This document shows, one piece after another, positions 36,377-44,430 of a stretch of 64,000 bases of DNA; the first letter of the stretch is position 1, and each line of letters starts with the position of its first letter. Made by a program: the position numbers and the translations under genes. The stretch lies in NCBI RefSeq assembly GCF_002979775.1, contig NZ_PCPR01000012.1:62001-126000 (forward strand), in the 5' to 3' direction. The notes beneath the pieces are model-generated. The model saw only the letters and a program-made list of their open reading frames with translations, was not told the DNA's origin and ran no database searches. Origin of the DNA: Arthrobacter sp. MYb23. GTDB lineage: Bacteria > Actinomycetota > Actinomycetes > Actinomycetales > Micrococcaceae.

Positions 36377-37288
36377 ATGAACGAAACCGGGCGCCCGCAA
36401 GACTTTCCGATGACCAACCCCCGAGCTGATCGGGTGAGGGACGTCGCCAAGCTTGCCGGGCGCCCGGCCCGTTTAAAGCGCGGACGCTTTCTTGCAGAGG
36501 GTCCGCAAGCGGTCCGTGAGGCGTTGACCCTGCACCGTGAGCGCATGGCGGCGGGAGGTCCCGCCGTCGTACATGAAGTTTTTGCCAGCGAAGCGTGCCT
36601 GGAGCGTCTTCCTGAGCTTGCCGACCTCGCGCAGGCAACGTTGCTCCGGCTGGCCAGTGACGAAGTCCTTGCCGCCATGGCGGACACCGTCAATCCGCAG
36701 GGGATCGTGGCTGTGTGCAGCTTCGTGGACGTCAGCCTTGATTCGGTGCTCGACGCCGGTCCCCGCCTGATTGCGGTCATGTGCCAAGTGCGTGACCCCG
36801 GTAATGCCGGTACGGTGCTGCGTGCGGCCGATGCCGCCGGTGCCGATGCCGTTGTCCTCACCGGCTCCAGCGTTGACATCTACAACCCTAAAGCTGTCCG
36901 TTCCACGGCCGGCTCCCTCTTCCACCTCCCGGTTGTGCTGGGTGCCGATGTTGAGGAGCTTGTTGCGCGGTGCAGCGAGCGCGGCATCGGTGTCCTGGCC
37001 GCGGACGGCTACGGAACTGTCAACCTGGACAAACTCCAGGACGAGAACGCTGCGCGGAGACTGGGGAATGACTCAGTGACCTCTACCTATGCCCTTGAGT
37101 CTCCAACAGCGTGGCTGTTCGGCAATGAGGCGCAGGGTTTGTCGGAGGCTGAGCTTGCGCTGGCTGATCACAGGGTGGCAGTGCCGGTCTACGGGGCAGC
37201 CGAGAGCCTGAACCTGGGCACGGCAGCTACTGTTTGCCTCTACGCCAGTGCGCGTTCCCAGCAAGGCGCCAGAGTGGGGAATGCGTAA
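36377..37288 (+). CDS. TrmH/SpoU-family RNA 2'-O-methyltransferase
   Basis: A 303-residue enzyme with an N-terminal L30e-like RNA-binding domain and a C-terminal SPOUT knot. Motif 1 is VRDPGNAGTVLRAADAAGADAVVL near residues 139-162, motif 2 LFGNEAQGLS near 253-262 and motif 3 ESLNLGTAATVCLYA near 279-293. Such proteins methylate 23S rRNA riboses (TsnR/RlmB type); the exact nucleotide cannot be read here. The gene regularly follows rplT in actinobacteria. Confidence 0.9.
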   Translation: MNETGRPQDFPMTNPRADRVRDVAKLAGRPARLKRGRFLAEGPQAVREALTLHRERMAAGGPAVVHEVFASEACLERLPELADLAQATLLRLASDEVLAAMADTVNPQGIVAVCSFVDVSLDSVLDAGPRLIAVMCQVRDPGNAGTVLRAADAAGADAVVLTGSSVDIYNPKAVRSTAGSLFHLPVVLGADVEELVARCSERGIGVLAADGYGTVNLDKLQDENAARRLGNDSVTSTYALESPTAWLFGNEAQGLSEAELALADHRVAVPVYGAAESLNLGTAATVCLYASARSQQGARVGNA

Positions 37289-37388
37289 ACAGTGCGTCCA
37301 CGGGTACGGTATTGCTTGCAAGATCAGACGATGACGACTCTTCTTGGCCAATTCCAGACGTTCCCAAACCCGAAGAGGTGAAGCTTTC

Positions 37389-38315
37389 GTGGCTGCAGGT
37401 GGCGGTACCAAAGCGATTGTGGCGGCTCTCGCTGCCAACTTGACCATCGCTGTGTTGAAGTTTGTAGCGTTCTTCCTGACGGCGTCATCGTCCATGCTCG
37501 CCGAAGCCATCCACTCGGTGGCTGACTCCGGCAACCAAATCCTGTTGCTTGTGGGTGGTAAGCGCGCCAAGAAGGCCGCAAGCCCGGAGCACCCGTTCGG
37601 CTACGGCCGCGAGCGGTACATCTACGCTTTCATCGTTTCCATCGTGCTGTTCAGTGTTGGTGGTCTGTTCGCCTTGTATGAGGCCTGGGAGAAATTCCAG
37701 CACCCGCACGGTATTGAGGGAGCCTTCTGGTGGGTTCCGCTCGCGGTACTGGTTGGTGCCATAATTGCTGAGTCCTTCTCGTTCCGCACCGCGATCATCG
37801 AGTCGAACCACACCCGCGGCAAGCAATCATGGGTCAAATTTGTCCGCAACGCCAAACAGCCTGAACTGCCGGTCATTCTCCTGGAAGACTTCGGCGCCTT
37901 GCTTGGTCTGGTCTTCGCACTCTTCGGCGTCAGCATGACCCTGGTGACAGGGAATGGTGTCTGGGATGCCATGGGTACCGCCATGATCGGCCTCTTGTTG
38001 GTGGCCATCGCAGTGATCCTGGCGCTCGAAACCAAGTCATTGCTCTTGGGGGAGTCTGCCACGAAGGAAGACGTCCAGCGCATCAGGTCCGCCCTGGAAG
38101 CCGGCGGCACGCGCATCATCCACCTCAAGACCCTGCACTTGGGTCCGGAAGAGCTTCTGGTGGCCGCAAAAATCTCCATGGGAGCCTCCGAGACGGGGGA
38201 AGAGATCGCCAGGGGAATCGACGACGCCGAGCAGCGTATCCGGGCAGCCGTCCCCATTGCGCGGGTCATCTACCTCGAACCCGACATCGAGCGCGTTCAG
38301 GCAACGCAGCTTTAG
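37389..38315 (+). CDS. Cation diffusion facilitator family transporter
   Basis: A 308-residue efflux protein for divalent metal ions. Six helices are visible, with the transport-site Asp/His motif AEAIHSVADSGNQILLLVGG in helix 2 near residues 36-55 and LLEDFGALLGLVFALFG in helix 5, followed by a cytoplasmic C-terminal domain. GTG 37389 is chosen because AAGAGGTGAAG precedes it; an in-frame TTG at 37344 has no ribosome site. The metal is not determined. It has a weakly conserved HPFGYGRERY loop. Confidence 0.9.
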   Translation: MAAGGGTKAIVAALAANLTIAVLKFVAFFLTASSSMLAEAIHSVADSGNQILLLVGGKRAKKAASPEHPFGYGRERYIYAFIVSIVLFSVGGLFALYEAWEKFQHPHGIEGAFWWVPLAVLVGAIIAESFSFRTAIIESNHTRGKQSWVKFVRNAKQPELPVILLEDFGALLGLVFALFGVSMTLVTGNGVWDAMGTAMIGLLLVAIAVILALETKSLLLGESATKEDVQRIRSALEAGGTRIIHLKTLHLGPEELLVAAKISMGASETGEEIARGIDDAEQRIRAAVPIARVIYLEPDIERVQATQL

Positions 38316-38371
38316 GTTCCTGAGCACGTAGGTCCTACAGGTAAAGCACGCAAAACTGACAGAACAAAGAT

Positions 38372-38393
38372 GGGCTCCGCTGCGGCGGAGCCC
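38372..38393 (+). terminator. Hairpin between convergent transporter genes
   Basis: GGGCTCCGC and its complement flank TGCG, about 57 bp after the CDF stop. The T-tract is poor on the plus side. Confidence 0.6.
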
Positions 38394-38488
38394 GTCTCTG
38401 TTCCAGGTGTCTCGTTGCTGGCTGTCCTGTCCAGCTCTACCGCGCTACAGCGTCCGGCGGCGCAGCTGTTTCGTGGTGCTTGGGGCGA

Positions 38489-39697
38489 TCAGCTGGCCAG
38501 TGGCCTTTTGCGCTCCAGCAGGCCGCTGAGCAAGGCTACTCCGAGGCCCAGAATGGCCAGCACCGCCCCTACCAAGGCAGGAGCAACGTAGCCCCAACCC
38601 CAGGCAATCACGGTCCCGCCGAGGAAGGCTCCGAGGGCGTTGGCGATGTTGAGGGCTGAATGATTCAGCGAGGAGGCCAGTGAGGCAGCGCCCGGTGCGG
38701 CGTCCAAGAGCCGGGTCTGCAGCGCAGGCGTCAACATGGAGCCCACGCCGCCCACCACGAACGCCATGATGAAAGCAGCCCACGCCCAGTGCGCGGCAAT
38801 GGCGTAGACCACCAGGGCCACGGCGATTCCGGGCATGACCCAATAGATGGTGCCCATCACGGACTTATCAGCAAGGCGTCCACCGAAGATGTTGCCCACC
38901 ACCATTCCCAGTCCGTAGAGGGCCACAACGGCGGGGATCAGGTTTTCCGGGATCCCTGCCACGGAGGTCATGGTGTGGGCGATGTAGGTGTAGACGGCGA
39001 AGAAGCCGCCGAACCCAATGATGCCGATCAGAAGCGCCAGCCATACCTGGAGTCGCTTGAGGGCGCCCAGTTCGCGCCGGATACTCGCCTCGGGGTGGGC
39101 TGCCTCGAACGGGACGAACTTCCACACCATGGCAACGGTCAGCAACCCGATGGCTCCCACGATGACGAAGAGGAGACGCCAGCCGAAGGTCTGGCCCACC
39201 CAGGTAGCTGCAGGGACGCCAATGACGTTGGAGACCGTGAGGCCTGCCATCACCATGGAGATTGCCCAGCCCCTCTTGGTGGGGGCTACGAGGCCGGCGG
39301 CAATGACGGCTGCCACTCCGAAGAATGCGCCGTGGGGCAGTCCTGACGCAAAGCGGGAAAGCAGCATGAAGCCGTAGTCGGGCGCGATGAAGGATGTCAG
39401 GTTCGCCAAGGACAGGAACAGCATGAGGCCCAGGGCCAGGTGTTTTCTTGGGAGCTTTGCTCCGAAAGCGGCGAAGACCGGGGCCCCGATAACGACGCCC
39501 AAGGCATAGGCGGAGATGAGGTTCCCGGCCTCAGGGGTGGTGATGCCCAGCCCTTCCTCGATTTCCTTGAGCAGGCCCATCATGGCGAACTCGGTGGTAC
39601 CGATGGCGAACCCGCCCATGGCCAACGCCAGGATGGCCAGGCCAAGGTGGTTCCTGGCTGCTTTCGCGGTGGCGGAAGGGGACACGGTGGTAGTCAT
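38489..39697 (-). CDS. MFS efflux transporter, AraJ/sugar-efflux type
   Basis: A 402-residue twelve-helix transporter. The first helix ILALAMGGFAIGTTEFAMMGLL, the LISAYALGVVIGAPVFAAFGAKLPRK loop (parts: GVVIGAPVFAAFGAKLPRK) and FASGLPHGAFFGVA are typical of AraJ-like drug/sugar exporters. The start is ATG 39697 (MTTTVSPS); the frame extends further upstream but loses homology. Substrate unknown. It is divergent from the NUDIX gene. Confidence 0.88.
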   Translation of the reverse strand: MTTTVSPSATAKAARNHLGLAILALAMGGFAIGTTEFAMMGLLKEIEEGLGITTPEAGNLISAYALGVVIGAPVFAAFGAKLPRKHLALGLMLFLSLANLTSFIAPDYGFMLLSRFASGLPHGAFFGVAAVIAAGLVAPTKRGWAISMVMAGLTVSNVIGVPAATWVGQTFGWRLLFVIVGAIGLLTVAMVWKFVPFEAAHPEASIRRELGALKRLQVWLALLIGIIGFGGFFAVYTYIAHTMTSVAGIPENLIPAVVALYGLGMVVGNIFGGRLADKSVMGTIYWVMPGIAVALVVYAIAAHWAWAAFIMAFVVGGVGSMLTPALQTRLLDAAPGAASLASSLNHSALNIANALGAFLGGTVIAWGWGYVAPALVGAVLAILGLGVALLSGLLERKRPLAS

Positions 39698-39819
39698 AAG
39701 CCTGCTTCTTGAAGGTGCCTTGTGGGCCGGGGAACTGCGGAGAAAATCCGATAACAATCTTAGTCCCGGGACGGCGCCGTGGTGCCGGTTTGTGACGATG
39801 CCCATGGCCCGGACCACCA

Positions 39820-39825
39820 TAGACT
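39820..39825 (+). promoter_or_regulatory. -10 element for the NUDIX gene
   Basis: TAGACT lies 6 nt before GTG 39832. Confidence 0.5.
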
Positions 39826-39831
39826 GTTGCG

Positions 39832-40266
39832 GTGACTGCATTGATAAACGTCGTGGGCGCCGCCGTCGTCGACTCCTTGGAAGCCCCCACCCGACTGCTG
39901 GCCGCACGTCGCACAGCACCACCCCAGTTTGCGGGGATGTGGGAATTTCCGGGCGGCAAGGTGGAAACCGGAGAAACAGCGGAGGCTGCCTTGCACCGTG
40001 AACTCGCTGAAGAACTGGGTGTTCACGTGAACCTGGGGCCGGAACTTGAGTCCGGCAACACTGCCGGGTGGACGCTCAACGAGCGTGCTGCCATGCGGGT
40101 GTGGTTTGCCGAACTGACCGCGGGGGAGCCGCAGCCTCTGGAAGATCACGATGAACTGCGCTGGGTGTCGTTGGCTGACCATGACCAGGCTCTGAGCCTT
40201 CCGTGGATCCCGGCGGACCTGCCGATAGTCCGTGCACTGCTGGATCGGGTTGCCGCTCCAGCGTGA
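39832..40266 (+). CDS. NUDIX hydrolase, MutT-like
   Basis: A 144-residue nucleotide-diphosphate hydrolase. The complete Nudix box GGKVETGETAEAALHRELAEELG (split: GGKVETGETAEAALHRE, then LAEELG) lies near residues 42-64, with MWEFPGGK before it, as in MutT/8-oxo-dGTPases. It probably sanitises oxidised nucleotides, but other NTP substrates are possible. Its 3' end is ten bases from the opposing radical-SAM gene. Confidence 0.9.
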   Translation: MTALINVVGAAVVDSLEAPTRLLAARRTAPPQFAGMWEFPGGKVETGETAEAALHRELAEELGVHVNLGPELESGNTAGWTLNERAAMRVWFAELTAGEPQPLEDHDELRWVSLADHDQALSLPWIPADLPIVRALLDRVAAPA

Positions 40267-40276
40267 CAACAAACGC

Positions 40277-41368
40277 TTAGAAGAGCGGCTGTTGCCCCGG
40301 GAGGGGAGAAGTGACTCCCGCGGGGGCCGCCGTTGGCCCGGAAACGCCGCGGGCATTCCTATGGCTGAATCCAGACGTCCCGGTGAAGCCGTACTTCGCC
40401 TTAAAGAAGGTGATCCTTCCAGTGAGCCAGGTGCGGTACTCCTTGGAGGCATAGGATCCTTGGCCATAGAGCCGCCGGTACTTGCCCACCAGTTCCGGGT
40501 GCTGTGCGGCCAGCCATTGCATGTACCACTCTCGTGTTCCGGGCTTGAGGTACAAAGCGCCGGCAGTGACTCCTGTGGCGCCCGCCTTGGTCAGTTCGGT
40601 GAACAGGGAATCGAGAGCTTCGTCCGAGTCCGTGAGCCACGGCAGGATGGGCATGGCCATGACCCCGCAACCTAATCCGGCATCACGAAGCCGTGCTATG
40701 AGCTTGAGGCGGGCCTTGGGGGATGGAGTCCCAGGTTCAATGAGCTCCGCAAGATCCTGATTGGTCATGGCCAGCGAGATACCAAGGTCCACGGGAACCT
40801 GGGTAGCGGCGTGCTTGAGCAAAGGGATGTCGCGGGAAAGCAGTGTGCCTTTGGTCAAGATGGAGAAGGGGGTGCCGGAATCGGCGAGGGCCCGGATGAT
40901 TCCGGGCATGAGAGCGTAGCGACCTTCTGCGCGCTGATAGGGATCGGTGTTGGTGCCGAGGGCAACTTGGGGCCGTTCCCACGATGGCTTGGCCAGCTCT
41001 TTGCGGAGTACCTCCGCGGCGTTGATCTTAACTACCACTTGAGAGTCGAAGTCTCGTCCGGCGTCGAATTCCAAGTACGTGTGACTCTTGCGGGCAAAGC
41101 AGTACACGCAGGCATGGCTGCATCCGCGATACGGATTGACGGTCCATTCAAAGGGCATGTTGGAACCGGAAGGCACCTTGTTGAGCACTGACTTTGCGGT
41201 GACCTCATGGAAGGTGACTCCGGAGAATTCGGGTGTTGAGATGGAACGCACAAGTCCGGCAAGTGGCAGCAAGGCATCCAAGGCCGGGGCAGGGCCCGGA
41301 GCCTTGATTCCACTGGTCTCTGACGCCGGCCCACGCGTTGGTGAAAGTGCTTGTGCGTCCCATCTCAT
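40277..41368 (-). CDS. Rv2578c-family radical SAM protein, probably SOS-regulated
   Basis: A 363-residue radical-SAM enzyme related to the spore photoproduct lyase (SplB) family. The iron-sulfur motif is YRGCSHACVYCFARKSH with cysteines near residues 83, 87 and 90. It is preceded by the FEWTVNPYRG segment and followed by LGTNTDPYQRAEGRYALM and ISLAMTNQDLA, all typical of Rv2578c proteins. ATG 41368 (MRWDAQALS) is ten bases from a LexA box. The chemistry is unknown; DNA lesion repair is plausible from family and regulation. No crystallisable partner gene is adjacent. Confidence 0.87.
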   Translation of the reverse strand: MRWDAQALSPTRGPASETSGIKAPGPAPALDALLPLAGLVRSISTPEFSGVTFHEVTAKSVLNKVPSGSNMPFEWTVNPYRGCSHACVYCFARKSHTYLEFDAGRDFDSQVVVKINAAEVLRKELAKPSWERPQVALGTNTDPYQRAEGRYALMPGIIRALADSGTPFSILTKGTLLSRDIPLLKHAATQVPVDLGISLAMTNQDLAELIEPGTPSPKARLKLIARLRDAGLGCGVMAMPILPWLTDSDEALDSLFTELTKAGATGVTAGALYLKPGTREWYMQWLAAQHPELVGKYRRLYGQGSYASKEYRTWLTGRITFFKAKYGFTGTSGFSHRNARGVSGPTAAPAGVTSPLPGQQPLF

Positions 41369-41377
41369 GAACTCTAT

Positions 41378-41393
41378 TCGAAGGTATGTTCGA
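41378..41393 (-). promoter_or_regulatory. LexA (SOS) box upstream of the radical-SAM gene
   Basis: Plus-strand TCGAAGGTATGTTCGA matches TCGAAC-N4-GTTCGA at 11 of 12 positions, ten bases before ATG 41368 of the minus-strand gene. Confidence 0.78.
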
Positions 41394-41446
41394 ATGAATG
41401 TCAAGGTCATCCAGCTGGGGCCGGTGATTGCGGCGCCGTACGTTGC

Positions 41447-41452
41447 TAGGGT
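41447..41452 (+). promoter_or_regulatory. -10 element for pcp
   Basis: TAGGGT lies 6 nt before ATG 41459. Confidence 0.5.
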
Positions 41453-41458
41453 TGGCCC

Positions 41459-42100
41459 ATGATTCTGCTGACTGGCTTCGAACCGTTTGGCGAGGACACT
41501 GTCAATCCTTCGTGGCTGGCAGCCTCGCGGGCGGGGGAGTTACTCGCCGCTGAAGGCGTCACCGTGGAAGCGGTGGAGCTGCCGTGCGTCTTTGGTGAGT
41601 CGGCAAAGGTTCTCACCGACGCCATAGCCCGTCTCACTCCGGACATTGTGGTCTGCACTGGCCTGGCCGGAGGCCGTGGAAGGATTTCCCTGGAACGCGT
41701 CGCCATCAATTGCGATGACGCTCGAATACCGGATAACAAGGGCCAACGCCCCATCGATGAGGAAGTCATCCCGGGCGGGCCTGCGGCGTACTTCTCCAGC
41801 TTGCCCATTAAGGCTGCGCTCCGAAACCTCCAGATCGCGGGAATCAAGGGAGAAGTCTCCCAATCTGCGGGCACCTACGTGTGCAATCACATCTTCTACG
41901 CGCTGATGCACTCCCTGGCATCGGCACCCGGCATCCGCGGCGGATTCGTCCACGTCCCCTATCTGCCGGAACAGCTGCCGGAAAGCAGCGGCACGCCGTC
42001 CATGCCCTTGGAGACGATGGCGGAAGGAATCGCCGTTATCGTCAGGACGGCCCTGCACACGCGGGCCGATGTGAAACTTTCAGCCGGGGCTATCCGCTAA
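41459..42100 (+). CDS. pcp: Pyroglutamyl-peptidase I
   Basis: Cysteine peptidase (family C15) that removes N-terminal pyroglutamate from peptides. The 213-residue protein has MILLTGFEPFGEDTVNPSW at the N-terminus, the Glu region GGRGRISLERVAIN near residues 71-84, the Cys in AGTYVCNHIFYALM near 138-151 and the His in GGFVHVPYLPEQ near 160-171, the full catalytic set. It starts with ATG just after a TANNNT element and ends four bases into the convergent SIMPL gene. Confidence 0.93.
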   Translation: MILLTGFEPFGEDTVNPSWLAASRAGELLAAEGVTVEAVELPCVFGESAKVLTDAIARLTPDIVVCTGLAGGRGRISLERVAINCDDARIPDNKGQRPIDEEVIPGGPAAYFSSLPIKAALRNLQIAGIKGEVSQSAGTYVCNHIFYALMHSLASAPGIRGGFVHVPYLPEQLPESSGTPSMPLETMAEGIAVIVRTALHTRADVKLSAGAIR

Positions 42101-42726
42101 ACCAGCTTCCATTCAACCCGGATGCTCGCTGAAACTGAGGACTCGCCTGCTTCCACGGGCATGGCCTCCGCGGCGAAGGAAGCCCTCACCATTCCACCCA
42201 AGGGTATGGGTCCGCCGTGCAGCGGCTCCTGGGAGATGGAGACCACCTTCCCAAGCCGGGCGGAAGCCAGCGAAGCGTACTGTTCGGCTCGTGCCACGGC
42301 GTCCTGCCATGCAGCCTCCTGCGCCTGGGCAGTGACGGAGGAAGAATCCGCAAAGCCCTGTTCGATCCCGTTGATCCGGATGTCATCTCCGCCGGCAGCA
42401 ACCGCGGCAGCAATCGCAGCCGGAGCGTCCGCCTGGGAACGGATGCCCACCAGAAGATTGGTGGAAGCCACATAGGCTGTCACTTTCTGACCTTGCCCCT
42501 CCACCCAGACCAGATCAGCGCGAAGGTTCAACCCGCTCGTTCGAAGATCCACGGCAGAAACACCAGCCTCCTGCAAACTGGCCGCGACAGCGTTGGCCGC
42601 TTTGCCGGCGTCGTCATAGGCTTCGGCGGCTGTACCGCGGCGCGTTTCCACACCGAGCGTTAACGTCACCAGGTCCGGAACAGCTTTTGCGCTCGCGGTC
42701 CCGGTAACAGTGATGGTTCGGTTCAT
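42097..42726 (-). CDS. SIMPL domain (DUF541) protein
   Basis: A 209-residue protein beginning RTITVTGTASAKAVPDLVTLTLGVE, the SIMPL/BP26 opening, followed by a central NLRADLVWVEGQGQKVTAYVAS strand region (NLRADLVWVEGQG) and GKVVSISQEPL near the end. No signal peptide is evident, unlike many family members, so it is probably cytoplasmic here. Function unknown; the family is linked to stress and envelope. It overlaps the upstream gene by four bases, so both form an operon. Confidence 0.85.
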   Translation of the reverse strand: MNRTITVTGTASAKAVPDLVTLTLGVETRRGTAAEAYDDAGKAANAVAASLQEAGVSAVDLRTSGLNLRADLVWVEGQGQKVTAYVASTNLLVGIRSQADAPAAIAAAVAAGGDDIRINGIEQGFADSSSVTAQAQEAAWQDAVARAEQYASLASARLGKVVSISQEPLHGGPIPLGGMVRASFAAEAMPVEAGESSVSASIRVEWKLV

Positions 42727-43175
42727 GATGTGGCCTCGATTCGCTGGTCCGCAGGGCTGCCCGTTCGGCGGTGGTGGGTGTCTACGTAGCCGCCGGCCAC
42801 GAGGCCGGCCTGCCTTTCAAAGAAATTCCTCGACGCCGGATTTCCGCTTCGAAGCATGGACCAACCGGCGGCAATGCCGTAGAGGGCAAGGAAAGGAAGT
42901 CCGAGACAGTACGCGTATTGGGTACTGTGCCGCTCCTCATGCCCCAAAAGCACTGTGTTGGTTCCGGCCACGCCCTGCGGCGCCCGGTACAGGATGACGT
43001 TTCCCAGGGTGAAAGCGCCAGCGTGGGGGAGTGTCCAGTGGTAGCCGGCCGCGATCAGAAGCCCGCGCGGGCCGTGAGAGACGGCGCACCCGGATGCCGC
43101 TGCCACCACCAACCCCAGTGGCGTGGACAGGTTGAGGACGTTTGCGATCTGCCGTAAGCGTTGCGCGGGAGTCAT
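42723..43175 (-). CDS. Membrane protein with HEERH motif, function unknown
   Basis: A 150-residue protein. A weakly hydrophobic stretch near residues 18-45 is followed by GAFTLGNVILYRAP, then LLGHEERHSTQYAYCLGLPF with an HExxH-type motif at residues 79-83, then a helix LGLPFLALYGIAAGWSML. HExxH is the zinc signature of many peptidases, but the motif here adjoins a membrane helix and no third ligand is obvious. TAGCAT lies 6 nt before the ATG. It is translationally coupled to the SIMPL gene. Confidence 0.75.
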   Translation of the reverse strand: MTPAQRLRQIANVLNLSTPLGLVVAAASGCAVSHGPRGLLIAAGYHWTLPHAGAFTLGNVILYRAPQGVAGTNTVLLGHEERHSTQYAYCLGLPFLALYGIAAGWSMLRSGNPASRNFFERQAGLVAGGYVDTHHRRTGSPADQRIEATS

Positions 43176-43181
43176 GAAGCA

Positions 43182-43187
43182 ATGCTA
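43182..43187 (-). promoter_or_regulatory. -10 element for the HEERH membrane-protein gene
   Basis: Minus-strand TAGCAT lies 6 nt before ATG 43175. Confidence 0.45.
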
Positions 43188-43276
43188 GCCCCGGGGCGTA
43201 TGGCGCGGCACGGGTGGCGGCGATACGCTGATCGGGCACCCGCCGGTGCCGCACTCACATTGGGGGAAGAGGGAAA

Positions 43277-44305
43277 ATGAACGCGAAACGCGCCTTGGGC
43301 GTCGTCGGTGTATTGCTCGCACTCATGCTGGCTTTGACAGGTTGCGTCAAGCTCAACATGTCCGTGAAGGTCAACAATGAAAAGAGCGTGGACTACGAGG
43401 TGGTCTACGCAATCCAAAAATCCGTACTGGGAGACAAGTCCTTCGACGAATTCATGGAGTCCAACGGCACCGGAAGCGAGGGGATGGACATCCCCGACGG
43501 TGCCACCGTGGTGGACTACGAGGACGATAAGTACAAAGGCAAGCGGATCACCGCTGCCAACCTGGACCCCGCCAAACTTGCGGAGTCGTCCAGCTCCGAG
43601 AGTCCGTTCGAACTGAAAAGGGACGGGGACTTCTACGTCATCTCCATGGGCGGAGTGACCGGTGGTGAAAGCGGCGACTCCTCATCCTCAGCCATGGCGA
43701 AGTCCATGTTCGACGAAGCGTCCGTGAAATTCACCTTCCCGGGCAAAGTAGTAGAGGCCAAAGGCGCCACAGTTGATGGCAACACGGCCACGTTCGACAT
43801 GCTGTCAGTCAATGAGTCAGTGGTCCAAGCCAAGGCCGAGGCCAACGCCGGAATTCCGATGTGGATCATCTGGATCCTCATAGCAGTCCTCGTCGTTGCC
43901 GCCGCGCTGGTCCTGCTGTTCGTCCTGTTGCGAAAGAGGTCGTCCCGGCAGGAGCCGGCGCTCGCCGGTGCAGCTCCGTACGGACAGCCGGGCTATGCAG
44001 CCCAGCCGGGTAATCAGGCCCAGCAGGGCTATGCGGCCCAGCCAGGCAATGCAGTCCAGCCGGGCTATGCGGCCCAGCCAGGCAATGCAACCCAGCCGGG
44101 CCATGAGGGTTATCCGTCCCAGCCCCAACATCCTGCCCAGCGCCCCCAGCAAGACTGGGCCGGGCAAGGCTACACGCCGGGTGCACCGACAGCGCCGACT
44201 CAGCAGCCCACCCAACCGCCGGGCACCCACCAGCCGCCCAACCAAACGCACGACGACGGCCCGGTACCTCCGCCGCCGTCGGCACCGCCGGCCTCCGGCG
44301 CCTAG
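43277..44305 (+). CDS. LppM-like lipoprotein with repeat-rich tail
   Basis: A 342-residue envelope protein. The N-terminal signal peptide ends in the lipobox LALTGC with Cys 23 as lipidation site. The extracytoplasmic domain (about 24-190) has the LppM-type beta pattern VKLNMSVKVNNEKSVDYEVVY and DGDFYVISMGG. A membrane helix at about 193-222 (MWIIWILIAVLVVAAALVLL) leads to a cytoplasmic Gln/Pro/Gly-rich tail with three GYAAQPGNAVQP-type repeats. The start follows GGGGGAAGAGGG. A lipoprotein with a second anchor and an inside tail is topologically odd. Confidence 0.8.
   Translation: MNAKRALGVVGVLLALMLALTGCVKLNMSVKVNNEKSVDYEVVYAIQKSVLGDKSFDEFMESNGTGSEGMDIPDGATVVDYEDDKYKGKRITAANLDPAKLAESSSSESPFELKRDGDFYVISMGGVTGGESGDSSSSAMAKSMFDEASVKFTFPGKVVEAKGATVDGNTATFDMLSVNESVVQAKAEANAGIPMWIIWILIAVLVVAAALVLLFVLLRKRSSRQEPALAGAAPYGQPGYAAQPGNQAQQGYAAQPGNAVQPGYAAQPGNATQPGHEGYPSQPQHPAQRPQQDWAGQGYTPGAPTAPTQQPTQPPGTHQPPNQTHDDGPVPPPPSAPPASGA
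43991..44098 (+). repeat. Three tandem 36-bp repeats in the LppM-like gene
   Basis: Three in-frame copies encode GYAAQPGN followed by four variable residues. The last two copies are nearly identical at the DNA level. Confidence 0.8.
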
Positions 44306-44336
44306 GCAATCCCGCCTGTGAGGTTCAACTAGACTG

Positions 44337-44375
44337 AAGGGTAGTGTCTGCCGTCCGCGGCGAGCACTACCCTTT
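44337..44375 (+). terminator. Hairpin upstream of pheS: terminator or attenuator
   Basis: AAGGGTAGTG and CACTACCCTT pair across an 18-base loop and are followed by TCGTTTT. It lies 31 bp after the LppM-like stop and 56 bp before pheS. TAGACT at 44330-44335 just before it could be a -10 element, in which case the hairpin would be in the pheS leader. Confidence 0.6.
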
Positions 44376-44430
44376 CGTTTTGCAGGCCTGCCTTGCCGGG
44401 CCGTTCCCTACTCGTAGCTAAGAACAGTAG

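Noticed and set aside
44344..44421. 25-codon ORF before pheS considered as a Phe-rich leader peptide
   Set aside because: It has only two phenylalanines, not adjacent, and no ribosome site, so a PheM-type attenuator peptide is not supported.
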